Below the pieces are notes generated by a model. That model did not search any database, was not told where the DNA came from, and saw only the letters and a program-made list of their open reading frames with translations. Shown here in pieces: positions 35,919 through 43,815 of a stretch of 57,081 nt of DNA. Location: positions 1-57,081 of the forward strand of contig JASLKQ010000003.1 of assembly GCA_030747505.1 (NCBI GenBank), written 5' to 3'. The position numbers were made by a program, and so were the translations under genes. Within the stretch, counting starts at the first letter, position 1. Each line of letters starts with the position of its first letter. This stretch comes from Verrucomicrobiota bacterium (GTDB lineage Bacteria > Verrucomicrobiota > Verrucomicrobiia > Limisphaerales > UBA1100).

Positions 35919-37328
35919 TTAATTATGAGAATGGTACAATTTTTGGTAGGATCGGGCAGGTGCAGTCCAGGAGTAATCGAGCTTCATGATTCTCTTGCGC
36001 GCAGCTTTAAAGGAATCATTTAACACAAAGAATTCAAGCGCACGATTAATGGCTGAAATGAGCTTTTCTGACGTTAAGCTATTCATCTTAAATCCGTTTC
36101 CTGATTCTCTATCAATTTGCTCTACGGTATCATTAAGCCCCCCCACCCCGTGTACGATAGGAAGTGTACCGTACCGAAAACTGTACAACTGATTGAGCCC
36201 ACAGGGCTCAAACCGGGAAGGCATTAAATAAAAGTCAGCCGCTGCTTTGATTAAATGGGCCAAAGAATTGTCATAACCATTAATGAAAACACAATTGCTA
36301 TATTTCTTCTGGAGATTATTCAGGCTGCGAGCGAGTTCATCTTCACCTGAACCCAGAATCGCAACCTGCATTCGGGTTTCGCACAATATTTCATCCAGCG
36401 ATTGAACCATGATATCAATCCCTTTTTGGCCTGCTAATCGGGTTATGCATCCAAAAAGCGGGATCTCTTCAACAGGTAATCCCATTTCCTTTTGGAGTGC
36501 TTTTTTGCATGTATCCTTTCCATCTAGATCATGTGCTGAGTAGGAGGCAGGCAAATATGTGTTGTTTTCGGTGTTCCATTCACCGTAATCAACCCCGTTC
36601 AAAATCCCCGTTAATACGCCTTTACGCTTTCGCAGAACACCATCCAGCCCCTCACCATATTCCTGAGTCAATATTTCACGAGCATAGGTGGGGCTAACGG
36701 TTGTAATATAGTCAGCATAATGGAGTCCTGCTTTCAAAAAATTCATGCCACCCCAAAATTCAGGGCCTTCCCGCTGAAATAAACGTTTGGGCAAATTCGT
36801 GATATTAAACCGATTCCCTTCACACTGACCTTGATAAGCCAAATTGTGAATCGTCAGAATTGTTCGAGGTGACGTTTGCTTTTTGCCGACTTTTAATAGC
36901 ATGGGGATGAAAGCCGTTTGCCAATCATGTACGTGTACCACCTCATATTCAGGAGCTATCTCGGCGACGGCTTTATTGAGGAGCATAAACCGCTCTGGAT
37001 TATCCCAATAACCATCATTCCCATCCATATATATACCGTCACGATCATAAAAACCATCGTTCTCAAGGAATAATACCGTGACGCCACCGGCTGTTTCAGT
37101 TTTCCACCATCTGGCAGGGAATTTGTTTTTGCCTAGAGGGATCATGATTTCGGGACCGCATGGCCTCAAATTGGGTGTTCCTCCTCGGACCCCTCTGTAC
37201 AGGGGTGTCGCCACTGTGATTTCCTCACCCAACTCCAGCAATGCACCGCTGAGTCCGGCAACCATATCAGCCAACCCGCCGGTCTTAGAATAAGGGAAAA
37301 TTTCCGAGGTGACCTGAAGGACCCGCAT
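35919..37328 (-). CDS. glgA: Glycogen synthase
   Basis: GT5-family enzyme adding glucose from ADP-glucose to growing alpha-1,4-glucan. 469 residues. The ADP-glucose-binding KTGGLADM motif is near residue 16, HVHDWQTAF near 133, and the C-terminal domain carries SRFEPCGLNQLYSFRYG followed by GGLNDTVE. Its ATG lies two bases behind the serS stop, so it is probably read from the serS promoter. Convergent with lepB; the 88-base gap shows no convincing terminator. Confidence 0.96.
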   Translation of the reverse strand: MRVLQVTSEIFPYSKTGGLADMVAGLSGALLELGEEITVATPLYRGVRGGTPNLRPCGPEIMIPLGKNKFPARWWKTETAGGVTVLFLENDGFYDRDGIYMDGNDGYWDNPERFMLLNKAVAEIAPEYEVVHVHDWQTAFIPMLLKVGKKQTSPRTILTIHNLAYQGQCEGNRFNITNLPKRLFQREGPEFWGGMNFLKAGLHYADYITTVSPTYAREILTQEYGEGLDGVLRKRKGVLTGILNGVDYGEWNTENNTYLPASYSAHDLDGKDTCKKALQKEMGLPVEEIPLFGCITRLAGQKGIDIMVQSLDEILCETRMQVAILGSGEDELARSLNNLQKKYSNCVFINGYDNSLAHLIKAAADFYLMPSRFEPCGLNQLYSFRYGTLPIVHGVGGLNDTVEQIDRESGNGFKMNSLTSEKLISAINRALEFFVLNDSFKAARKRIMKLDYSWTAPARSYQKLYHSHN

Positions 37329-37330
37329 AG

Positions 37331-38632
37331 CTACGCAGCCGGAATGGAATCAGCACGAAGATATGGCTGTAATGGTTCAGGAATCCTGATCGAACCATCA
37401 GCCTGCTGGTGCGTCTCGATTAGAGCCACAAAAAGGCGGGCCAAGGCCACTCCACTCCCGTTAAGCACATGAGGTAATACATTACCCCCCTGCTCCGCCC
37501 TGAAGCGCAGCTTCATTCGGCGCGCCTGAAAATCCTCGGTGTTAGACACGCTGCTTACCTCCAGATAGCTCCCCTGGCCCGGCGCCCATACCTCAATATC
37601 GTAGGTCTTGGCCGCGGCAAAACCCATGTCCCCCGAACTCAGGATAAGCACCCGGTAATGAAGACCGAGTTGCTTCAAAACCGTTTCGGCATTTACCAGC
37701 ATCTTCTCAAGCTCGCTGTAACCTTCTTCGGGCTTAACCACCTTGATGAGTTCCACCTTGTCAAATTGATGGACCCGAATCATCCCGCGCGTGGCGACCC
37801 CTGCCGCTCCTGCCTCAGCCCGAAAACAGGGACTATAGGCGCAATAATATTTGGGAAGATCCGATTCATCCAGGATTTCCCCCCGGTGAAGATTGGCAAC
37901 CGGGGCTTCGGCCGTAGGAATCAAATACCTCTTGCCCAGCGTCTCTCCATCAAGACCCTCCTGAACCGCATAAGCCTGATCCAGAAATTTAGGAAATTGC
38001 CCAACTCCCTCCATGCATTCAGACTGAACCATGAATGGAGGACTTACCTCGGTATACTCATGCTCGTGCACATGCAAATCCAGAAGGTATTGAATCAAGG
38101 CCCGTTCCAGCCGGGCACCCCAACCTGTGTAGAGTAAGAAACCACTGCCAGCCAACTTAGCCCCCCTTTCAAAATCTATCAGCCCGAGTGATTCACAGAG
38201 ATCAACGTGCCCTTTTGGCTCAAAATCAAACGATGGTTTTTGCCCCTCAACTTTAACCTCTTCATTCGCCGTTTCATCAGGCCCTACAGGAACCGTGTCG
38301 TGCGCCAGGTTTGGCAAAGTAAGAATCAGTGCATTAAAGGCTTCTTCAGCCTGAGACTTGTGGGAATTTAAATCATCAATTTTATCACCAAGTTCACGTG
38401 TCTCAACCTTCTTGCTCTCAGCCTCTTTCTGCTTGCTCTGCCCCATCAGAACACCGATTTGCTTGGAAACTACATTGCGTTCAGCCTGAAGATTCTCCAC
38501 CTCGGTAACAATCGCCCTGAGCTTCTCATCCAATTCAAACAACTCATCCAAAACGGAGGCTTCTTCGCCGCGGGCGGCTAATCTCTTTTTGGCAGCTTCA
38601 GGCTCCTGACGGATATATTTGATGTCCAGCAC
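37331..38632 (-). CDS. serS: Seryl-tRNA synthetase
   Basis: Class II synthetase for tRNA(Ser). 433 residues from a GTG start (MLDIKYIRQEPEAAKKRL). The N-terminal two-helix coiled coil covers about residues 30-105. The catalytic core contains CFRAEAGAAGVATRGMIRVHQFDKVE (motif 2) and NGSGVALARLFVALIE (motif 3). A consensus promoter ends eight bases before the start codon, so little or no leader is expected. It heads the pair serS-glgA. Confidence 0.97.
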   Translation of the reverse strand: MLDIKYIRQEPEAAKKRLAARGEEASVLDELFELDEKLRAIVTEVENLQAERNVVSKQIGVLMGQSKQKEAESKKVETRELGDKIDDLNSHKSQAEEAFNALILTLPNLAHDTVPVGPDETANEEVKVEGQKPSFDFEPKGHVDLCESLGLIDFERGAKLAGSGFLLYTGWGARLERALIQYLLDLHVHEHEYTEVSPPFMVQSECMEGVGQFPKFLDQAYAVQEGLDGETLGKRYLIPTAEAPVANLHRGEILDESDLPKYYCAYSPCFRAEAGAAGVATRGMIRVHQFDKVELIKVVKPEEGYSELEKMLVNAETVLKQLGLHYRVLILSSGDMGFAAAKTYDIEVWAPGQGSYLEVSSVSNTEDFQARRMKLRFRAEQGGNVLPHVLNGSGVALARLFVALIETHQQADGSIRIPEPLQPYLRADSIPAA

Positions 38633-38640
38633 GGGAGCGG

Positions 38641-38668
38641 ATTATAGGGCTGGACTCCTGAAGGGCAA
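38641..38668 (-). promoter_or_regulatory. serS promoter predicting a near-leaderless mRNA
   Basis: On the minus strand, TTGCCC (38668-38663), a 16-base spacer, then a perfect TATAAT (38646-38641). Transcription should begin about seven bases further, at 38634 or so, while the GTG start codon is at 38632-38630. That leaves no room for a Shine-Dalgarno sequence. Confidence 0.6.
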
Positions 38669-38712
38669 GGCATTGAAGTTAAAACAACACGCGGTAAACC
38701 CTTACCCCTATT

Positions 38713-39642
38713 CTAGTGCATCTCCACGTCGCAACAACCGATACCGCCCCGGTAAAAGTTGAACTGCACGTTGGGATGATCACCCAGGAGACTCATGGGA
38801 ACAGAGCTGTCTGCGAGCCCTTCTGAAATCATCAGTGTGGTCAACCGCTGCCCTAGAGGATTGTCATGGGCACCGGCATGCCAGATGGAGACCTTATCGG
38901 CCATCCAGGTTTCCTTTGGGCCAACGGTAATTGCCTGTTGCGGCACCATCGTGATATTCCCCCCCCCACTGGTCCGGGCATTTTGCGCCAGTGTCACCGG
39001 GTGCAAATCCACCACCCGCGTCTCCAGTTTCCGGTATTCCTTGGGCGGAGGAGGAGAATTCTTCCATTTACCTTTACGGGGCAAGGGATCATTGAAAGCC
39101 CAGTGCTTGATATCCCCCTGCCCTCCCTGCATTACCGCACAACGCACCCCTTCCCAACTCTCTGAGAAAGAGCGGGTATCGGCCTTGGGGAAATGAAGGT
39201 TTTCCTCAGGAATCCGAAACCGTTTCTCAATTCTATTGAAACATAATTCACGATCAGCTTTCTCGAATGAGAGCGGGTGCTTCATGGAAACCTCCCGTTT
39301 TCCATCATGCCACTCATCCATCCCCCAGAAATGGGCAGAACGCAGACTCAGGCCGAGCGTGTTCACCAACCTGGCCACCAACGGCAATTGCTCTGTTGGA
39401 CCAATAGGCCCACAAATTCCAACCGGATTATCCGGTGTGGAAGCACGCCAGGCATCTATATATTCTAATGCCTCAGCCAGATAAAAGTCCTCCAAAGTAT
39501 CATACATCACCACCTTGAACCCGGGCCGGGACAGGCGCTCCATTTGCCGCACAGTGAGCTTGGCCGCCTCACGAATGATATCATTCTCCAGAGTGGTATA
39601 GTCCCACCAATCGGGTGCAATACTGCTAAGTTTACGTGGCAT
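38713..39642 (-). CDS. Glucosamine-6-phosphate deaminase-like protein
   Basis: 309 residues, NagB/6-phosphogluconolactonase superfamily. [10 protein letters not shown] corresponds to the NagB segment FNMDEY, and [14 protein letters not shown] to GxGxDGHIAFNEP; the catalytic Asp and His are kept and the Glu is replaced by Asp. The glycine-rich phosphate loop ([10 protein letters not shown]) also differs from the usual SGxTP. It would release ammonia from an amino-sugar phosphate to give a ketose phosphate. The preceding deacetylase gene ends one base away. The family call is good; the exact substrate is open. Confidence 0.75.
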   Translation of the reverse strand: MPRKLSSIAPDWWDYTTLENDIIREAAKLTVRQMERLSRPGFKVVMYDTLEDFYLAEALEYIDAWRASTPDNPVGICGPIGPTEQLPLVARLVNTLGLSLRSAHFWGMDEWHDGKREVSMKHPLSFEKADRELCFNRIEKRFRIPEENLHFPKADTRSFSESWEGVRCAVMQGGQGDIKHWAFNDPLPRKGKWKNSPPPPKEYRKLETRVVDLHPVTLAQNARTSGGGNITMVPQQAITVGPKETWMADKVSIWHAGAHDNPLGQRLTTLMISEGLADSSVPMSLLGDHPNVQFNFYRGGIGCCDVEMH

Positions 39643-39643
39643 T

Positions 39644-40447
39644 TCAGATTCCTTTCTTGATTATTCTCTCGTAGGAGACGTTTATCTTATGTCGTTTCCC
39701 GATTGCTTCAGAAAGCGGATCCATTTCGGTCCTGCTAAATCCGTAATGTAAATGCCTCCTCCATGCTTCAGCATGTTTAAACTTCTTGGACAGCTTGCCT
39801 ACATGACGCGACATATCATCGGCAGTTTTCAGGTAGGAATTCATCCCCTGACTGGCATCCAGCCAATCCTGCTGGCTGGCATGCGCTTTAAGGGCTTCCA
39901 TTTTCACCGGATGAACATCGGTGGTATCAACAAAGGACCCCGGTATGATTTTCTCGCGCAGCGGCCCCTGCAAGCTATGGGGCATCGCGTGGTATAGGGT
40001 AACCTCGTGCCCATAGGGTTGAGTTGCCGGAGTGGTCTTAAAATTGGGCATACCATGTGTAAAGGCGCCCGTCACGGCCAACCGGCAGGTATTGGTGTGG
40101 TCCTCCATATAATCCACCGGCGAATGTGTAAGAACAATCGACGCCTTACTTTTGCGAACCACGCCCGCTACCCTGCGCAAAGTGGGAACATCATACATGA
40201 TCTCCAAATCCTGAGAAATGCTCTTGTAATAGGTAGCTCCAAGGATTTTTGCTGCCTTGCGCGATTCCCTGGCCCGAACCCGGGCAGTTTTTTCTGAGCC
40301 CATCTTCACGCTACCCAGATTACCTGAAGAGACATTGAAATAGTGGATTACCCACCCAGCCGCCTTGAGCTGAAGCAGAGTTCCCGCCATGCAGAACTCG
40401 ATATCATCGGGATGGGCACCTATGGCAATGGCTGACTTTATAGCCAT
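39644..40447 (-). CDS. LmbE/PIG-L family deacetylase
   Basis: 267 residues. The zinc motif AHPDDIE is near residue 12, with the third ligand probably in the [11 protein letters not shown] region (HxxxH-like). Family members remove acetyl groups from N-acetylglucosamine-type substrates. The position between a Gfo/Idh/MocA oxidoreductase and a NagB-like deaminase suggests an amino-sugar route: deacetylation, then deamination. No signal peptide is seen, so it acts in the cytoplasm. Gaps to its neighbours are one and three bases. Confidence 0.88.
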   Translation of the reverse strand: MAIKSAIAIGAHPDDIEFCMAGTLLQLKAAGWVIHYFNVSSGNLGSVKMGSEKTARVRARESRKAAKILGATYYKSISQDLEIMYDVPTLRRVAGVVRKSKASIVLTHSPVDYMEDHTNTCRLAVTGAFTHGMPNFKTTPATQPYGHEVTLYHAMPHSLQGPLREKIIPGSFVDTTDVHPVKMEALKAHASQQDWLDASQGMNSYLKTADDMSRHVGKLSKKFKHAEAWRRHLHYGFSRTEMDPLSEAIGKRHKINVSYERIIKKGI

Positions 40448-40450
40448 AAC

Positions 40451-41518
40451 CTAGCGAACCCGAACAGGCTTTCCTGTCGCGGCCGACTGGTCTGCTGCAT
40501 AAATAATTTCGTGCGTCCGCGCCGCCTCAGAAAGACTGGTATAGGGCATCTCTTTACCTGCCCGCAACGCCTTGAAGAATTCCTCGAATTGAGTTTGATA
40601 AGGATGATCACTCACGTCCCCTGAATCAACCAACTGGGTGGCCAGCGTGCTCCACTCATTTTTGTTTAAAGCCCCCATCTTGCTGGAATAGAAACGGTTA
40701 TCCAGAATACTTCCTTCACTGCCCACAAGATGGGTATGAAAATAATAGGGCTGCAGGCAATCAATCACGCTGGCCACTTTCCCGATACGTCCGTCCTTGA
40801 ATTTCAATATCGTGACACTGGTCGTATCATATTCGTATTTTTGAAAGATTCGATTCCTGGATTTGGTGGAATGACTGGACACCTCAACCACATCCTTGCC
40901 TCCCATAAGATGGAGCAACGCATCCATCGCGTGACATCCTGCAGAAAGCAGACTGCTTCCACCGGCATCCTTTTTCACATTCCAGCGGTACTGCCCGTAC
41001 CACGGCCCCACCCCGTGATAATAATCAACCTCTCCATAGTGGATTTTACCCACCAGCCCCTGATCAATCACCGATTTCAAGGTAAGAAATTCGGCAGAGA
41101 AGCGGCATTCAAAACAGACGCAGGTTTTAACCTTGGCCTTTTTTACCGCCTTCACCATCCGGTTAAGGTCCCGTTTGGCCAAGGTTAGGGGTTTTTCAAC
41201 GATAATATGCTTACCCGCCCTGGCTGCAGCCACCACCTGATCGGCATGTTGATAGGGATAGCTGGTGATATCGATCACATCAATGTTCGGATCCTTGAGC
41301 ATTGATTTCAGGTTCACTGTGGATCTGATTTTACTGCCGTGGCGCGAACTTAGCTCATCATCATCCAGCAGACGTGAGGAATAGACATTTGTAACCTGCG
41401 CCATGCCTGAAGCATTGATGGCGTCAATATGGGCCGTAGCCGCCCAACCATATCCGATTATACCAACGTTGTATTTTTTCAAAGTAATTAGGGGGTTAAA
41501 TTGAGCGGCCAATGGCAC
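40451..41518 (-). CDS. Gfo/Idh/MocA-family oxidoreductase
   Basis: 355 residues. NAD(P)-binding Rossmann motif GIIGYGWAATAH near residue 20, and the EKPLTLAKRDL motif (EKP is the family hallmark) near 110. The C-terminal substrate domain includes SAGCHAMDALLHLMGG with the likely catalytic His. It probably oxidises or reduces a sugar or cyclitol. First gene of a three-gene minus-strand operon with deacetylase and deaminase. A later Met or the KKYNVGIIG region could be the true N-terminus. Confidence 0.9.
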   Translation of the reverse strand: MPLAAQFNPLITLKKYNVGIIGYGWAATAHIDAINASGMAQVTNVYSSRLLDDDELSSRHGSKIRSTVNLKSMLKDPNIDVIDITSYPYQHADQVVAAARAGKHIIVEKPLTLAKRDLNRMVKAVKKAKVKTCVCFECRFSAEFLTLKSVIDQGLVGKIHYGEVDYYHGVGPWYGQYRWNVKKDAGGSSLLSAGCHAMDALLHLMGGKDVVEVSSHSTKSRNRIFQKYEYDTTSVTILKFKDGRIGKVASVIDCLQPYYFHTHLVGSEGSILDNRFYSSKMGALNKNEWSTLATQLVDSGDVSDHPYQTQFEEFFKALRAGKEMPYTSLSEAARTHEIIYAADQSAATGKPVRVR

Positions 41519-41625
41519 AACGATTGCCCATGAAAGTCAAGGATACCAGAGAGGTTGAGCATCGTTTTATTACGAAACTTCAAAGAAGAGTCTCGAAAGG
41601 AAATGAGAACCTGCAAGATTTTTCT

Positions 41626-42120
41626 CTATTTGCCTTCCGACTCATGAGCTGAACATGAATCAGAATGACAACAGGGCGCTTTTTGTTCCGGCGCAAATTG
41701 GCCAGAATATTTAAGATTTAAGAAGTGGGTGCCGGCCAAAAGGCCTCCACCAAAAGCCGAACCCAATGCATGCAACCAACTGATGTCATCCAAACAACAA
41801 ATAGTCGGTGCAGTTAATCGGACACTGAACAAAACTATGGAGCCAATAACGACAGGAAGCATGATCAACCATTTACTATGCTTCAAGCATCCCTGATAAC
41901 CGCAAAAAGTCGCCAGCGATATTGAAAAACCAACAAAAATGTTTTCGATTTTGGCACTCGTGAAAATCGTGCCGGCCAAGACCGGTAAAAGCATGATTAG
42001 CCACGGCATAACTATGCAATGGACGGCACACACTGATGAGGCAAAGAGGCCTGCACGATCATACAAAGCACTTTCGTGTTCTATAGCAACTGTTGCATCA
42101 ATGTCCCCTTGAGATCGCAT
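41626..42120 (-). CDS. MerC-domain membrane protein
   Basis: 164 residues with four predicted membrane helices. SSVCAVHCIVMPWLIMLLPVL is the MerC hallmark, with Cys and His in the first helix; a second cysteine pair lies in PTICCLDD. The C-terminus is a short metal-binding tail (PCCHSDSCSAH). MerC proteins carry mercuric ions across the inner membrane, but chromosomal homologues outside mer operons probably handle other soft metals. Its place behind a Fur/Zur-type regulator and a His-rich lipoprotein supports zinc or copper. A palindrome lies 40 bases before the start codon. Confidence 0.82.
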   Translation of the reverse strand: MRSQGDIDATVAIEHESALYDRAGLFASSVCAVHCIVMPWLIMLLPVLAGTIFTSAKIENIFVGFSISLATFCGYQGCLKHSKWLIMLPVVIGSIVLFSVRLTAPTICCLDDISWLHALGSAFGGGLLAGTHFLNLKYSGQFAPEQKAPCCHSDSCSAHESEGK

Positions 42121-42159
42121 CCTGAGTCAGTATGCGGATTAGTTTACTAACCTCTATTG

Positions 42160-42182
42160 TTAATGCAAGTGTTTTTCATTAA
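42160..42182. promoter_or_regulatory. Palindrome upstream of merC-like gene, possible Fur-family site
   Basis: An imperfect 23-base dyad with outer arms TTAATG and CATTAA and an 11-base centre, about 40 bases upstream of the MerC-like start. Outer AATG/CATT arms around an A/T-rich core resemble Fur-family operators. It has no terminator character. The link to the regulator encoded at 43259 is inference. Confidence 0.35.
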
Positions 42183-42189
42183 GGGGATA

Positions 42190-42753
42190 TCACTTATCAA
42201 CGGCAGTCACTAAAGGGATAGGAGGACCAATCGAACTGCATTCCATTTTATAGATACCTACTAAAAAATCGTTTTTATCATACTGTTCGCCCACAATAAA
42301 TTTCCCGTAAAAGTTAATAGGAACATCAAGAACTGGTTTGAAACCTGACTCAGACACAGCAACAACCCATTCAGTTACTTCAGGTATTGTGCCATAGCAG
42401 CACCACGACTGATCTCTAAGGATTAAGAATTGCGTTACCTTCCCGTCCGAATACCTTAAAGGGAACATAAAACCCTGTATGGCAACCCTTTGACCGCTTA
42501 AGCACTTAACCAAAGCAGGGATTTTATTCCCCTTTAATATTTCCTGCGCTTTCGAGTCGGTGCGGGGAAAATCTGGAACCTTGAAGGAAAAATCTGACAA
42601 TTGATCAAACCCGGTGACAACAAAGCTGTCAATATTTTCAGGGTGCACCAATTGGTTGTAATTCTCCAGCGAAGGAGACGTTCTACCTATGTCTAGAACG
42701 CAACTGATAGATATTGCCAGAAAGCAGAGCCCGGTAACCTTGTATTTCATCAA
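42190..42753 (-). CDS. DUF3299 exported protein
   Basis: 187 residues. The hydrophobic N-terminus (KVTGLCFLAISISCVLDIG) is a signal peptide or a lipoprotein signal. The conserved core is QGFMFPLRYSDGKVTQFLILRDQSWCCYGTIPEVTEW, with its paired cysteines, and FYGKFIVGEQYDKNDFLVGIYKM. As far as I recall, DUF3299 genes also sit beside zinc-regulated transport genes in proteobacteria. It starts 12 bases after the His-rich lipoprotein gene, so the two are co-transcribed. Function unknown; a periplasmic metal-related role is inferred from context. Confidence 0.78.
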   Translation of the reverse strand: MMKYKVTGLCFLAISISCVLDIGRTSPSLENYNQLVHPENIDSFVVTGFDQLSDFSFKVPDFPRTDSKAQEILKGNKIPALVKCLSGQRVAIQGFMFPLRYSDGKVTQFLILRDQSWCCYGTIPEVTEWVVAVSESGFKPVLDVPINFYGKFIVGEQYDKNDFLVGIYKMECSSIGPPIPLVTAVDK

Positions 42754-42765
42754 GAGACGGACAAC

Positions 42766-43254
42766 CTACTTACCGGAATATTGAAAAGAAATATTTTTGA
42801 GTGTTTTACCCTCTATCGTAATATCACCTAGGTTCCCTCGAAAAACCACTCCATCATTTAGCCAATCAATTTCAGCCACATAGAGCGAGGTGGGCTCTTT
42901 GGTTGCAGTAACTCCATCCAACTCCATGGGCAATAATTCAAAACTCTTAATCTCCTCCCCCAGCTTCGCGGTTACACTGATTTTTTCATTATAGAATTTG
43001 AGCACGCCTTCTGGATGAAAGCGCATTGCATGCATCAGTAACCGCTTGGTTCCCGGTTCGCGTAAAAATTCCAAATGACAGAATTCATTATCCACGTTTA
43101 CCAGAATTCCGCCGTGAGGCGCCTCATGCCCATGACTTCCGCCTCCGTGATCGTGGTCGTGATCGTGGTCGTGATCGTGGTCGTGATCGTGATCATGGCC
43201 TCCACCACAGCCTAAAACAAAACCCAAAATTAATCCTGTAATTACTTTCTTCAC
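42766..43254 (-). CDS. Metal-binding lipoprotein with His-Asp repeat
   Basis: 162 residues from the GTG at 43252-43254, four bases after the regulator gene. Starting at the open ATG at 43317 would add 21 residues, hide the signal peptide and overlap the regulator. The signal is short with lipobox VLGC (Cys16). Then come GGG, an uninterrupted run of about eight His-Asp pairs, and SHGHEAPHGG. The C-terminal 110 residues are a beta-rich domain (GILVNVDNEFCHLEF, LYVAEIDWLNDG) like those fused to metal-efflux proteins. It should bind zinc or another divalent metal at the outer face of a membrane. Likely co-regulated with the Fur-family gene. Confidence 0.8.
   Translation of the reverse strand: MKKVITGLILGFVLGCGGGHDHDHDHDHDHDHDHDHGGGSHGHEAPHGGILVNVDNEFCHLEFLREPGTKRLLMHAMRFHPEGVLKFYNEKISVTAKLGEEIKSFELLPMELDGVTATKEPTSLYVAEIDWLNDGVVFRGNLGDITIEGKTLKNISFQYSGK
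43147..43194. repeat. Short tandem repeat encoding the His-Asp run
   Basis: Three exact copies of a 12-base unit (GTGATCGTGGTC on the plus strand) followed by two copies of its GTGATC half. Read on the minus strand it encodes alternating His and Asp. Units are multiples of six, so slippage keeps the frame and only changes the number of metal-binding pairs. Confidence 0.9.
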
Positions 43255-43258
43255 AATA

Positions 43259-43699
43259 TTATCCCGTTGCGGTGCTACATTGCCTACAAATACCGTAAAC
43301 TTCAAGAACATGGGCAATCTTGCTATAACCCAGTGTTTTTGCCTTCTCGGACAATTGTTCCCCCAAGCAAACCTCGAGCCGCTCTGTCTTATGGCACTCC
43401 CGGCAGATTAGATGATGATAATGATCACCCAAATCAGTCAGCTCAAAAAGTTGCGACCCATTTTCCAATGGAATACGCTGTAGAATGCCCGCACTTTGGA
43501 ATGCTTCAAGGTTGCGATAAACCGTAACCAAGTCAGTAGAGGAAAACCCGGCTTCTTGACGGAGCTCATCAGCACTTAGGGGGCGATCGGATTCCATCAA
43601 CACTTCCACCAGCTTTTGCCGATTACGCGTCATGCGCAAACCACACTGCTTGAGACGCTCAAGAATGTCTGAAAGCTCTGTTGTGTCAGCCGAAGCCAT
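43259..43699 (-). CDS. Fur-family metal regulator (Zur-like)
   Basis: 146 residues from the ATG at 43699, which fits the promoter at 43727-43755; the frame is open to 43726. The winged-helix part has RMTRNRQKLVEVL and TDLVTVYRNLEAFQSAG, the DNA-recognition helix of the family. Metal residues are DHYHHLICRECHKTERLEV and a second CRQC pair at the end, so both structural zinc cysteine pairs are present. Whether it senses zinc, iron or another metal cannot be fixed from sequence; the His-rich lipoprotein directly downstream favours zinc. First gene of the cluster. Confidence 0.9.
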   Translation of the reverse strand: MASADTTELSDILERLKQCGLRMTRNRQKLVEVLMESDRPLSADELRQEAGFSSTDLVTVYRNLEAFQSAGILQRIPLENGSQLFELTDLGDHYHHLICRECHKTERLEVCLGEQLSEKAKTLGYSKIAHVLEVYGICRQCSTATG

Positions 43700-43710
43700 A
43701 ATTAAGAAAT

Positions 43711-43727
43711 ATTGGGCAAGAACCAAT
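43711..43727. promoter_or_regulatory. Inverted repeat over the fur-family promoter, possible autoregulatory site
   Basis: ATTGG-N7-CCAAT, a perfect 5-base dyad. It spans from the edge of the -10 box to about +10 of the predicted transcript, where a bound repressor would block transcription. It is the only dyad in this divergent gap. The role is inferred. Confidence 0.4.
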
Positions 43728-43755
43728 TTATAAGCACACTAATCATCCGGTGCAA
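43727..43755 (-). promoter_or_regulatory. Promoter of the Fur-family regulator gene
   Basis: On the minus strand TTGCAC (43755-43750), a 17-base spacer and TATAAA (43732-43727). The start of transcription is predicted near 43720, leaving about 20 bases before the ATG at 43699. Confidence 0.5.
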
Positions 43756-43815
43756 GTCAGCAGTCTGGACTGGAAAAGCAGCCGCTAGCAGGTAGTGTGA
43801 ACTCCTAACCGCTTT

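Noticed and set aside
43141-43200. Short repeats as a CRISPR array
   Set aside because: Units are contiguous, 6-12 bases long, without spacers, and encode a His-Asp run in frame.
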